This document shows, in pieces, positions 16,633 through 24,802 of a stretch of DNA of 64,000 bases. Source of the stretch: Micromonospora lupini (GTDB lineage Bacteria; Actinomycetota; Actinomycetes; Mycobacteriales; Micromonosporaceae); NCBI RefSeq assembly GCF_026342015.1, contig NZ_JAPENL010000003.1, positions 992,001 through 1,056,000 of the forward strand, in the 5' to 3' direction. The notes beneath the pieces were generated by a model that ran no database searches, was not told the origin of the DNA, and saw nothing but the letters and a program-made list of their open reading frames with translations. The position numbers and the translations under genes were made by a program. Each line of letters starts with the position of its first letter. Within the stretch, counting starts at the first letter, position 1.

Positions 16633-17973
16633 TCAGATGGCGAAGCCTGACGCCGGGGAGGGATGGATGGCTCGGGCCAGCGCGGCGGCCAGCGGGGTCA
16701 ACTCCTCGACGGCCAGCGAACTGACGGTGATGCGCAGGGCGGGCGGGGCGGCGATCCGGTAGAGAGCGCCGGGCGCGACCGCCCAGCCGGCGTCCCGCAG
16801 GGCGGTCAGCGCGCTTGTCTCGTCCGGCACCGGCAGCCAGACGTTGATGCCGCTGCGGCCGTGCGCGGCCAGGCCGTGCTCGGCGAGCGCCGCCAGCAGG
16901 CCCTCGCGCCGCAGCTCGTAGCTCTGCGCCGCCCGCCGCACCAGCTCGTCGACAGCCGGATCCCGCCACAGGGCGAGCACCAGCCGTTGCAGCACGGTGG
17001 ACACCCAGCCGGCGCCGACCCGCGTCCGGCCGGTCACCCGGGCCACTGTGGTCTCGTCGCCGGCCAGCACCGCCAGCCGCAGGTCGGGACCGAAGGGCTT
17101 GCTCACCGACCGCACGAAGGCCCAGCTTCCGGTCGCGCCAGCAAGCGGGTGCAGGGGTACGCGGGCCAGCTCGGCGGCGTGGTCGTCCTCGATGAGGAGC
17201 AGGTCCCGTCGGCCGGCGAGCAGTGCGCGCAGCTCCTCGGCGCGGGCGGCGGAGACGGCGGCGCCTGTCGGGTTCTGCGCTCGGCTGGTGACCACAAGCG
17301 CCCGCGCGCCGGCGGTCAGCGCGGCCGCCACCCCGGCCACCAGTGGACCGTCGTCGTCAAGCGGAACGCCGATCGGCCGCAGCCCGAGGGCGGCGACCAG
17401 GTCGAGCAGGTTGGCCCAGCCCGGATCCTCCACCGCCACCGCGTCGCCGGGACGCAGGTGGGCGCCGAGCAGCCGTTCGATGCCGTCCAGCGCGCCGCCG
17501 GTGAGGGTGAGGTCCCCGGCGGGCACGCCGTCGGCGCTCAACCGGGCGCGGGCGGCCTCGGCCAGCTCCGGGAGCACGCCGGCCTGCGAGTAGCCGACCG
17601 GCGGACCGGCGTCGGCGGCGAGCGCGGCCAGGTGCGGGCCGATCGGGGGCAGCAGGCGGGGGTCGGGCTCGCCCCGGGACAGGTCACGGGCGTCGGGCAG
17701 CGGCGGGGGACGGAGCGCGGAGCGGCGGGCGGCCACCGGTGGGCGCGGGCGGACGCGGGTGCCGTGCCGACCGGCGGTGGCCAGCACGCCACGCTGGCGC
17801 AGCTCCCGGTAGGCGCGGGCGACAGTGGCCGGGCTGACGCCCAACTCGGCCGCGAGGGCCCGCACCGGCGGCAGGGCAGCGCCGGGTGGCAGGACGCCGG
17901 CACGGATGCCCGACTCGATGCTCGCCGAAATCGCGACGGCCGTTGTTCCACTGAGCTGATAGCGTGCTGACAC
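16633..17973 (-). CDS. MocR/PdxR-type transcriptional regulator (GntR HTH + aminotransferase domain)
   Basis: A 446-residue fusion of a winged-helix DNA-binding domain (about residues 1-75; VRALAAELGVSPATVARAYR is the recognition region) and a fold-type I PLP-binding aminotransferase-like domain (about 95-440). Key PLP motifs are SRAQNPTGA, LLIEDDHAAEL and SVSKPFGPDLRLA, with the lysine expected to bind PLP near residue 289. MocR proteins usually sense PLP or amino acids and control a divergent gene. Here that gene is 35 bases away and encodes a PNPOx-GNAT fusion. The start is GTG 17971-17973. Confidence 0.9.
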   Translation of the reverse strand: MSARYQLSGTTAVAISASIESGIRAGVLPPGAALPPVRALAAELGVSPATVARAYRELRQRGVLATAGRHGTRVRPRPPVAARRSALRPPPLPDARDLSRGEPDPRLLPPIGPHLAALAADAGPPVGYSQAGVLPELAEAARARLSADGVPAGDLTLTGGALDGIERLLGAHLRPGDAVAVEDPGWANLLDLVAALGLRPIGVPLDDDGPLVAGVAAALTAGARALVVTSRAQNPTGAAVSAARAEELRALLAGRRDLLLIEDDHAAELARVPLHPLAGATGSWAFVRSVSKPFGPDLRLAVLAGDETTVARVTGRTRVGAGWVSTVLQRLVLALWRDPAVDELVRRAAQSYELRREGLLAALAEHGLAAHGRSGINVWLPVPDETSALTALRDAGWAVAPGALYRIAAPPALRITVSSLAVEELTPLAAALARAIHPSPASGFAI

Positions 17974-17983
17974 AAACAGGAGA

Positions 17984-17997
17984 TTGTACTAGAACAA
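17984..17997. promoter_or_regulatory. Candidate operator between the MocR gene and the PNPOx-GNAT gene
   Basis: TTGTACTAGAACAA is a near-perfect palindrome centred on CTAG (one A/T-type mismatch per arm) inside the 34-base divergent intergenic region. A regulator bound here would cover both promoters. The assignment to the adjacent MocR protein is inferred from position only. Confidence 0.5.
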
Positions 17998-18007
17998 AGG
18001 GGCGACC

Positions 18008-19249
18008 ATGTATCCACCCACCGCCCGGACCACTCCCACCCGCTCGCGCGACCGGATGAGCTACGACCGGGAGGCCGCGCACGCCGTGCTCGACGAGGCG
18101 TACCACTGCGCGCTCGGCTTCACAGTCGACGGCGAACCCCGGGTGCTGCCCACCCTGCACGTCCGCATCGGCGACACCCTCTACCTGCACGGGTCCACCG
18201 GCAGCCGTCCCCTGCTCGCCGCCCGGGGCGACGGGCTGCCCGTCTGCGTCACGGTGACAGTGCTCGACGGGCTGGTCTACGCCCGCTCACAGTTCCACCA
18301 CAGCGCCAACTACCGCTCGGTGGTCGCGCTCGGCACCGCCCACCTGGTCACCGACGAGCGCGAGAAGAGCGCCATGCTCACCGCGCTCGTCGACAAGGTG
18401 GGCGCGGGACGCAGCGCCGACAGCCGCCCGCCGAACCGCCGCGAACTGGCCGAGACCGCAGTGCTGGCGCTGCCGCTGCGGGAGGTGTCCGTCCGGTCCC
18501 GCACCGGCGGGGTCCGCGAGGACGAGGCCGACCTGCACCTGCCGCACTGGGCCGGCGTGCTGCCGCTGCGGCTGACCGCCGGCCAGCCGCAACCCGCCGC
18601 CGGGGTCAGCGCGCCCCTGCCGGCGTACCTGCGGGCGGCGCGCACGCCCTGGCACGACCCGGCCGCACTGCGCGGCGAGCACGTCCTGCTGGAGCCGCTG
18701 GACCTGGCGCACGCCGACGACCTGCACAGCGCCACCGCCGACGACGACGTCTGGCGGCACCTCACCGTTGCGCGACCCACCGCGCCGGCCGGGACCGCCG
18801 AGGTGGTCGCCTCCGCGCTGGCCGCCCAGCAGCAGGGCGAGCGGGTGCCCTGGGTGCAGCGCTGCGCGGTGACCGGGGCGGTGGTCGGCACCACGTCCTA
18901 CTACGAGATCGACCCGGAACGGCGGTCGGTGGCGATCGGGCACACCTTCCTCGGCCGGCCGTGGTGGCGAACCGGGATCAACACCGAGGCCAAGCTGCTG
19001 CTGCTCGGCCGGGCCTTCGACGACCTGGGCGCGGTGCGGGTCGCCTGGCACACCGACATCCGCAACGTTCGTTCCCAGGCCGCGATCGAGCGACTCGGCG
19101 CCACCCGGGAGGGGGTGCTCCGGATGCACCGGCTACGCCCGGACGGCTCGTGGCGGGACACCGTGCAGTACGCGATGACCGTCGACGAGTGGCCGAACGC
19201 ACAGGCCAGGCTGCGAGAAAGACTTCTGCGGACGGCACCTGTGGCGTGA
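18008..19249 (+). CDS. Fusion of PNPOx-like flavin-binding domain and GNAT acetyltransferase
   Basis: 413 residues in two domains. Residues about 15-195 are a split-barrel FMN-binding domain of the PNPOx-like/NimA type (CALGFTVDGEPRVLPTLHVR, LYLHGSTGSRPLLAA, VTVLDGLVYARSQFHHSANYRSVV). Residues about 215-400 are a GNAT domain of the RimJ/RimL type (LEPLDLAHADDLHSA, VVGTTSYYEIDPERRSVAIG, LGRPWWRTGINTEAKLLLL, RNVRSQAAIERLGATREGVL). Both halves look intact. The gene faces a MocR regulator and is coupled to a LysE-type exporter, which suggests modification and export of an amino-acid-like or toxic compound. The substrate is unknown. Confidence 0.88.
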   Translation: MYPPTARTTPTRSRDRMSYDREAAHAVLDEAYHCALGFTVDGEPRVLPTLHVRIGDTLYLHGSTGSRPLLAARGDGLPVCVTVTVLDGLVYARSQFHHSANYRSVVALGTAHLVTDEREKSAMLTALVDKVGAGRSADSRPPNRRELAETAVLALPLREVSVRSRTGGVREDEADLHLPHWAGVLPLRLTAGQPQPAAGVSAPLPAYLRAARTPWHDPAALRGEHVLLEPLDLAHADDLHSATADDDVWRHLTVARPTAPAGTAEVVASALAAQQQGERVPWVQRCAVTGAVVGTTSYYEIDPERRSVAIGHTFLGRPWWRTGINTEAKLLLLGRAFDDLGAVRVAWHTDIRNVRSQAAIERLGATREGVLRMHRLRPDGSWRDTVQYAMTVDEWPNAQARLRERLLRTAPVA

Positions 19250-19920
19250 TGATGGCGGGCGTGCTGGGGATCACCGACATCTGGACGTACGTGCTGGGCA
19301 CCGTGGCCATCATCCTGCTACCCGGACCGAACTCGCTCTTCGTGCTCTCCACCGCCGCCAAGCGGGGTGTGGGCGTCGGCTACCGGGCCGCGGCCGGGGT
19401 GTTCGTCGGCGACGGGGTGCTGATGATCCTGTCCGCCGCCGGGGTGGCGTCGCTGCTCAAGGCGTACCCGCCGCTGTTCCTGGTGATCAAGTACGCCGGC
19501 GCCGCGTACCTCGGTTATGTCGGGGTGACCATGCTGCTCGGCGCCGTGCGGCGCTGGCGCGACCGCAACGACCCGGACACGCCGCGGCTCATCGACGCCG
19601 CGGAGCCGGCGCAGATGCGCAGCCCGTTCCGCAAGGCGCTGGTGATCAGCCTGCTGAATCCGAAGGCGATCCTGTTCTTCATCTCGTTCTTCATCCAGTT
19701 CGTCGACCCCGACTACGCCTGGCCGGCGCTGTCGTTCCTGCTGCTCGGCCTGATCGCCCAGGTCACCAGCGCGCTCTACCTGACCGCGCTGATCTTCGCG
19801 GGTACGTTCCTGGCCACCCAGTTCCGCAGGCGTCGCCGCCTCGCCGCGGGCGGCACCACAGCCGTGGCGGCCCTCTTCCTCGCCTTCAGCCTCAAGCTCG
19901 CCACCGCAAGCGCCGGCTGA
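19249..19920 (+). CDS. LysE/RhtB-family amino-acid exporter
   Basis: A 223-residue inner-membrane exporter. The N-terminus MMAGVLGITDIWTYVLG leads into ILLPGPNSLFVLSTAAKRG, the family signature (PGPN). Helices with YLGYVGVTMLLGA and the motif SLLNPKAILFFISFFIQFV follow; it is closest to LeuE. ATG 19249 overlaps the stop of the PNPOx-GNAT gene (TGATG), so the two are translationally coupled. The pair likely forms a two-gene operon under the divergent MocR regulator. Confidence 0.88.
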   Translation: MMAGVLGITDIWTYVLGTVAIILLPGPNSLFVLSTAAKRGVGVGYRAAAGVFVGDGVLMILSAAGVASLLKAYPPLFLVIKYAGAAYLGYVGVTMLLGAVRRWRDRNDPDTPRLIDAAEPAQMRSPFRKALVISLLNPKAILFFISFFIQFVDPDYAWPALSFLLLGLIAQVTSALYLTALIFAGTFLATQFRRRRRLAAGGTTAVAALFLAFSLKLATASAG

Positions 19921-19926
19921 CCCCGC

Positions 19927-20874
19927 TCAGGTCCCGTCGCCTCCGCCGGAGCCGCCGCCACCGACGCCGGCGCCTCCGGCGGTGCCGCCCAAGCCGTAGC
20001 CGGGTTTGATCGGCTCGTCGGGGTGGCGGCTGACATGGGCGGACCCGCTGATGTTCGCGGACCAGTCGGCGTGCGCGGCGGCCGCGGCGTGTCTGTTGAT
20101 CGCCTGACGTATCCAGCCGTCCACGGTGGCGATCCAGTCCCGCTGCCCGGCGTCCGCGTGCCAGATCCGGAACCGGCTGATGCTCTGGTGGGTGATCCCG
20201 GCCAGCGACAACCGGCGGTCCAGCCAGATGATCACCTCCAGGCCGGCCGAGTTCGTCACGAAGATCAGTTCCAGCTCGGTGATCGGGCCGGCGTAGAGCG
20301 GGCCCACCCAGTAGCCCCACCGCTGGTGCAGCGGCAGGGTGTGCTCCACCCCGGGCAGCCCGCCCTCCTGCAACCCGGACTGGCGGATCAGGAAGCCCAG
20401 CGTGGCCAGCGCCGCCAGCACGTGCTGCTGGGTGGGGATCGGGTGCACGAGGACGGGCACCATGGCCCCCTGGTCCAGATCCGGGTCGACGGACACCTCG
20501 GTCCGCAGACCCATCCGCAGGCTCAGCAGCGGCACCCCGCCGAACGTGGTCACCGGGGTCTCCCACGGCAGCGGCAGGGCGAAGTCGACAGCCCGCCGCC
20601 GACCCGCCGGCACGACGAACCGCCCGGCGATCGGCACCTGGTGAAACTGCATGAGCCGTCGGGGGCCGGCCGGGTCGTCCGGCTCGACAGTGGTGACCAG
20701 GCCGAGCCGGATGTGGCGTACGAGCACGTCGTCCGGCCCGGCGGCGACTGTCACCCGCCCCGGCAGACGCAGACCCGGACGGGTGCTCGGGTTCGGCAGC
20801 GTGGTCTGCACGGACAGCCCGGTCCCGCCGGACTCCCGAGACACCCCCGTCAACCGCACCACGCGCCCCCTCAC
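19927..20874 (-). CDS. Spo0M-family sporulation-control protein
   Basis: A 315-residue arrestin-fold protein related to Bacillus Spo0M. Hallmarks include VTVAAGPDDVLVRHIRLGLV, FALPLPWETPVTTFGGVPL, a proline-rich DQGAMVPVLVHPIPTQQHVLAAL, and LVVxF-like ITELELIFVTNSAGLEVIIWLDRR. The last 30 residues are almost all Gly. The start is GTG and lacks a strong ribosome site, so a nearby later start is possible. It converges on the LysE gene with only 6 bases between stops. Micromonosporaceae sporulate, which fits, but the role in actinomycetes is not established. Confidence 0.82.
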   Translation of the reverse strand: MRGRVVRLTGVSRESGGTGLSVQTTLPNPSTRPGLRLPGRVTVAAGPDDVLVRHIRLGLVTTVEPDDPAGPRRLMQFHQVPIAGRFVVPAGRRRAVDFALPLPWETPVTTFGGVPLLSLRMGLRTEVSVDPDLDQGAMVPVLVHPIPTQQHVLAALATLGFLIRQSGLQEGGLPGVEHTLPLHQRWGYWVGPLYAGPITELELIFVTNSAGLEVIIWLDRRLSLAGITHQSISRFRIWHADAGQRDWIATVDGWIRQAINRHAAAAAHADWSANISGSAHVSRHPDEPIKPGYGLGGTAGGAGVGGGGSGGGDGT

Positions 20875-20969
20875 CGCTGGCCCCGGACCAGCCGCGCCTA
20901 CCCGGAAGCGGTCATCTCAAGCCCAGCGGCCGACCCGGCCGCGCCGAGCGGCACGGCCGGGTCGGCACG

Positions 20970-22034
20970 TCAGCGCAGTCGCCGGCCGCGCGGCACCGTG
21001 TCGGTCTCGTCGTCGAACTCGCCGATGACCTCCTCGAGGAGGTCCTCCAGGGCGACGAAGCCGATCGGGCGGGTCGGACCACCGCCGTTGCGGACAAGCG
21101 CGAGCTGGGACTGCCGGGCGCGCATCGCGGCCACCGCCTCGGTGACCGAGGACGTCGCCGGGAGGGTGAACGCCTGCGTCATCAGCTCCCCGGCCGTGGC
21201 GGCCCGGCCGGTGGTGACCACCCGCACCGCCTCCCGGACGTGCACCAGGCCACAGACGTCGCCGCCGGTGTCCAGGACCGCCAGCCGCGACCGGCCGCTG
21301 TCCCGGCTGACCTGCTCGATCCGCTCGGCCGGGTCGTCGCGCCGGACGGTGACCATGGTGGCGAACGGCTCCATCACCTGCGCCACGGACGTGCCCTGCA
21401 ACTCAAGCATGCTGGTGAGCAGTTGGTGCTGCTCGGCGCCGAGCAGCCCGTGCTCGCGGGACTGCTCCAGCAGCATCCGCAGCTCGTCCGGGCCGTGCAC
21501 CTGGGCCAGCTGATCCTGCTGGTTGACCCCGACCAGGCGCAGGATCGCGTTGGCCAGGGCGTTCAACGCCGACAGCACCGGCCGGGACACCCGGGCGAAG
21601 GCCCGGAACGGCAGCGCGAGCAGCGTCGCCGAACGCTCGGCGTCGGTGATCGCCCACGACTTCGGCGCCATCTCCCCCACCACCAGGTGCAGGAAGGTCA
21701 CCAGGCCGAGGGCGAAGACCAGGGCGACCACGTGACTTGCCGCGTCGGGCAGCCCCACCGCGTGCAGCAACGGGCTGATCAGGTGCTCGATCGCCGGCTC
21801 GGCCAGCGCGCCGAGCCCAAGGGTGCACAGCGTGATGCCCAACTGCGCCCCGGCCAGCATCAGCGACAGCTCGCGGACACCGTCAAGCGCCGCTCGGGCC
21901 GCCCTGCCGCCGCTGGCAGCCGCCTGCTCCAGCCGGTACCGCTTACTTGCGACCAGGGCGAACTCGGCGGCCACGAAGAACCCGTTCAAAGCGAGCAGGA
22001 CCCCCGAGCTGAACAGCGCGATGCCGGGGCTCAC
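20970..22034 (-). CDS. CNNM/CBS-domain membrane protein (short, no CorC_HlyC domain)
   Basis: 354 residues. An N-terminal CNNM transmembrane domain (about 1-190; LALNGFFVAAEFALVASKRYR and LVVGEMAPKSWAI are family signatures) is followed by two CBS motifs (about 210-345), with VMEPFATMVTVRRDDPAERI and GFVALEDLLEEVIGEFDDETD. It lacks the C-terminal CorC_HlyC domain found in its upstream paralogue. CNNM proteins are linked to magnesium or cobalt transport. The GTG start overlaps the stop of the upstream paralogue by 4 bases (GTGA), so the pair is coupled and may form a heteromer. Confidence 0.9.
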   Translation of the reverse strand: MSPGIALFSSGVLLALNGFFVAAEFALVASKRYRLEQAAASGGRAARAALDGVRELSLMLAGAQLGITLCTLGLGALAEPAIEHLISPLLHAVGLPDAASHVVALVFALGLVTFLHLVVGEMAPKSWAITDAERSATLLALPFRAFARVSRPVLSALNALANAILRLVGVNQQDQLAQVHGPDELRMLLEQSREHGLLGAEQHQLLTSMLELQGTSVAQVMEPFATMVTVRRDDPAERIEQVSRDSGRSRLAVLDTGGDVCGLVHVREAVRVVTTGRAATAGELMTQAFTLPATSSVTEAVAAMRARQSQLALVRNGGGPTRPIGFVALEDLLEEVIGEFDDETDTVPRGRRLR

Positions 22035-23386
22035 GCGGTCACCCCCGGCGTGCTCAGCTGCAGCCGTACCGAGTCGGCGACGTGCCGGTCCACGGCGAGC
22101 ACCTCGACCAGGGCCCGCGGCTCCTCCTCGCCGTCGTCGATTTCGACACCCTCGGGCAGCAGGCTGATCTCCAGCCGGTCGCCGACCTCAGGCACCCGGC
22201 CCAGCTCGCGCATGACAAGCCCGGACAGCGTGTCGTACTCCGGGGCCTCGGGCAGCGCGATGCCGGTGCTGTCGGCGACCTCGTCGATCCGCCACCGGGC
22301 CGGCACCACCCAGGACCCGTCGTCCTGCCGGGCGGGAGCGCGCTCCGGCGGGTCGTCCTCGTCCCGGATCGGGCCGACCAACTCCTCCGCGATGTCCTCA
22401 AGCGTGATCACGCCGGCGAAGCCGCCGTACTCGTCCACCACGCAGGCCATCTGCCGGTGCCCGGACCGCAGGCGGTCAAGCACCGTGGGCAGGGGCAGGG
22501 TCTCCGGTACGAGCAGCGGCGGCCCCGCCACCGCGCTCACCGGGGTGGTGGCCCGCTCACCCGGCGGTACGCCGAGCACGTCGGCGATCCCGACGATGCC
22601 GATCAGGTCGTCGACGCCCTCCGCACCTCGCACCGGGAAGCGGGAGTGGCCGGTGTCCAGCAGCTCGACGACCCGGCTGACCGGCTCGTGCGCCCGGACG
22701 GTGTGCACGTCGACGCGCGGGACCATGGCCTCGCCGGCGGTCAGCTCGCGGAAGTCGAGCCCCCGGTCGAGCAGCGTGGACATCTCGGCGTCCAGGCTGC
22801 CCTCCTCGCGGGACTCGGCAATGATCTGTTCCAGGTCGGCAGGGGTGGCGCCGCTGGGCAGCTCCTCGATCGGCTCGATGCCGACCCGGCGCAGCAGGCG
22901 TACCGACGCCTGGTCGAAGAGCCGGATCAGCGGCCCGGCGACGGCCAGGTAGGCGAGGGTGGACCGGCTCAACGCCCGGGCGAGTGGCTCGGCCCGGGCG
23001 ATGGCGAGGTTCTTCGGGGCCAGCTCGCCGAGGACCATCTGGACCACTGTGGCGATGACCAGGGCAAGCGCGACCGACAGCGGCAGGCTTACCGACTCGC
23101 GGAGGCCGGCGACGCCGAACAGGTCGGCGAGACCGCCACCGAGGTACGGCTCGGCGACGTAGCCGACAAGCAGTGCGGTGACGGTGATGCCGAGTTGTGC
23201 GCCGGAGAGCACGAAGGAGAGCCGGCTCGTGACGGTGAGGGCCCGGGCGGCGGCCTGGTCGCCGTCGTCGGCGAGCTGCCGCAGCTTGCCCCGGTCCACG
23301 GCGACGTAGCCGAACTCCTGCGCCACGAAGTAGCCGGTGGCGGCGGTGAGCACGATGATCAAGAGAAGGCCGACGACGATCAGCAC
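22031..23386 (-). CDS. CNNM/CBS/CorC_HlyC-domain membrane protein
   Basis: 451 residues. The CNNM domain has TGYFVAQEFGYVAVDRGKL and LGELAPKNLAIARAEPLARA. Two CBS domains (about 215-335) follow, with VMVPRVDV-type EAMVPRVDVHTVRAHEPVSR and VVDEYGGFAGVITLEDIAEE. The C-terminal CorC_HlyC domain (about 355-440) includes WRIDEVADSTGIALPEAPEYDT. It is a full-length HlyC/CorC-type transporter-associated protein, probably acting in divalent-cation homeostasis. It is first in a two-gene operon with the shorter paralogue. About 160 bases separate it from the mnhG stop upstream. Confidence 0.9.
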   Translation of the reverse strand: MLIVVGLLLIIVLTAATGYFVAQEFGYVAVDRGKLRQLADDGDQAAARALTVTSRLSFVLSGAQLGITVTALLVGYVAEPYLGGGLADLFGVAGLRESVSLPLSVALALVIATVVQMVLGELAPKNLAIARAEPLARALSRSTLAYLAVAGPLIRLFDQASVRLLRRVGIEPIEELPSGATPADLEQIIAESREEGSLDAEMSTLLDRGLDFRELTAGEAMVPRVDVHTVRAHEPVSRVVELLDTGHSRFPVRGAEGVDDLIGIVGIADVLGVPPGERATTPVSAVAGPPLLVPETLPLPTVLDRLRSGHRQMACVVDEYGGFAGVITLEDIAEELVGPIRDEDDPPERAPARQDDGSWVVPARWRIDEVADSTGIALPEAPEYDTLSGLVMRELGRVPEVGDRLEISLLPEGVEIDDGEEEPRALVEVLAVDRHVADSVRLQLSTPGVTA

Positions 23387-23547
23387 CTGTCGCTCAGGGC
23401 TCCCGGGGCCGTCGGGACGGGAATATGCCGGGCACGACCCGGCTGGCTACTGCTGCCCTCCTGGGCAGACGAGTCGATCATGCCGCCATTTTATCGGTGC
23501 CGGCTGGGACTCCGCTGAGGGTGGGCCGAAGGCGTCGATCGTCCGGT

Positions 23548-23937
23548 TCACCCAGGCTGCGCGCGGTCGTCGCCGGAACCGCCGCCCGTCGGGCGCTCGG
23601 CCAACTCGTCGGCGTCGAGCAGGCTCCGGTCGAGCCGCCCGGACCGGTACGCGGCCCGGCCGATCATCTGCGCCGCGACCGGCGCGGTGGCCAACTGGAA
23701 GACCGCCACCAGCAGGATCATGCCGAGGTCGGCCGGGGACCGCAGCCGCAGCGCGATGCCGAGCAGCAGCAGGAGCACGCCCAGCACCTGGGGTTTGGTG
23801 GCCGCGTGCATCCGCGACAGCGCGTCCGGGAAGCGCAGCACACCGATCCCGGCGGACAGGGCGAGCAGCGCGCCGGCCACCAGGCAGGCGGCGCCGAGCC
23901 AGTCGGCGACCACCCCGAGCACGCCTGTCGTCGACAT
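23548..23937 (-). CDS. mnhG: Mrp antiporter subunit G
   Basis: Last gene of the Mrp operon, 129 residues with three membrane helices. Typical MnhG/PhaG features are LLALSAGIGVLRFPDALSRMHAATKPQ (about 24-50) and GMILLVAVFQLATAPVAAQMIGRAAYR. A polar tail of about 30 residues follows. ATG 23935-23937 overlaps the mnhF stop by one base, so translation is coupled. MnhG is needed for assembly of the sodium/proton antiporter. Confidence 0.92.
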   Translation of the reverse strand: MSTTGVLGVVADWLGAACLVAGALLALSAGIGVLRFPDALSRMHAATKPQVLGVLLLLLGIALRLRSPADLGMILLVAVFQLATAPVAAQMIGRAAYRSGRLDRSLLDADELAERPTGGGSGDDRAQPG

Positions 23938-24200
23938 CACGCCTGCTCCCGGACGGCGAAGCGGACAAGCGACACCGAGCCGACGAAGCCGAGCAGGGAG
24001 AGCACCACAAGCACGGGCAGCGTGGTGGCGTGCCGGTTGACGGCCGCCTCCGCGCCCACCGCGCCGACCATTGTGGCGAGCAGCATGTCGGCGGCGATCA
24101 CCCGGTCGAGCAGGGAGGGACCCCGGTAGAGCCGGATCAGCGCGAGCAGCGCGGTCACCGACAGCAGGGCGGTGAGGACGACGGCCAGGAACGTGATCAT
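23937..24200 (-). CDS. mnhF: Mrp antiporter subunit F
   Basis: An 87-residue membrane subunit with three helices: MITFLAVVLTALLSVTALLA, LYRGPSLLDRVIAADMLLAT and LPVLVVLSLLGFVGSVSLVRF. The charged segment RGPSLLDRV is the MnhF signature. Start and stop both overlap neighbours (ATGA with mnhE upstream, one base with mnhG downstream). Confidence 0.92.
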   Translation of the reverse strand: MITFLAVVLTALLSVTALLALIRLYRGPSLLDRVIAADMLLATMVGAVGAEAAVNRHATTLPVLVVLSLLGFVGSVSLVRFAVREQA

Positions 24201-24802
24201 TGGGAGTTTCCCTTCTCGACGGGATCGGGCTCCACGCGGCGCAGTTCGGCGGCACTGCCCACCGCCCGGACGATCCGTCGCTCGACGTCGAGGGTGCGTT
24301 CCCGGGAGAGGGCCAGGTCCGCCGGCCCGTGGGTGTCCAGGACGTGCAGGTAGAGCGTCGCCGACTCCCGGTCCACCTCGAGGATCAGCGTGCCCGGCAC
24401 CAGCGAGACCGCCTCGGCGGTGAGCGCCAGGTTCAGGTCGGTGGGCACCCGCAGCGGCACGGCGATGATCGCGCCGCGCGGCCGGTAGCCGGGTTGCACG
24501 GCGATCCGGGCGATGTGCAGGCTCGCGCTGACGAGTTCGACGGCGAACCGGCCCGCGAACGCCACCAGCGCACCGGGACGCAGCCGCCCGCCGAAGCTGA
24601 CCGTCGGCAGCGGAAAGAACAGCAGGACCGCGCCGCCCACCAGCAGGCCGCCGATGATGTTGGCGAGGTTGATCGCGCCCCAGAGCAGGTTCCAGACGAG
24701 CACCAGCCAGCCGAGCGCCAACGCCTGGTCCCGCCAGCGCCCGAACCGGCCCCGCATCGGCGGGGCGGCGTCCGCCGGGGGCGTCGCGCGCGGGCCGGTC
24801 AC
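24197..24802 (-). CDS. mnhE: Mrp antiporter subunit E
   Basis: Membrane subunit of about 201 residues. LGWLVLVWNLLWGAINLANI begins the hydrophobic region, and the cytoplasmic C-terminal domain carries the family motif LTAEAVSLVPGTLILEVDRE with LYLHVLD. GTG 24800-24802 overlaps the mnhD stop as GTGA and fits the operon pattern; ATG 24757 is an alternative that would remove 15 polar residues. The longer Arg-rich frame upstream is the antisense shadow of mnhD. Confidence 0.88.
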   Translation of the reverse strand: MTGPRATPPADAAPPMRGRFGRWRDQALALGWLVLVWNLLWGAINLANIIGGLLVGGAVLLFFPLPTVSFGGRLRPGALVAFAGRFAVELVSASLHIARIAVQPGYRPRGAIIAVPLRVPTDLNLALTAEAVSLVPGTLILEVDRESATLYLHVLDTHGPADLALSRERTLDVERRIVRAVGSAAELRRVEPDPVEKGNSQ

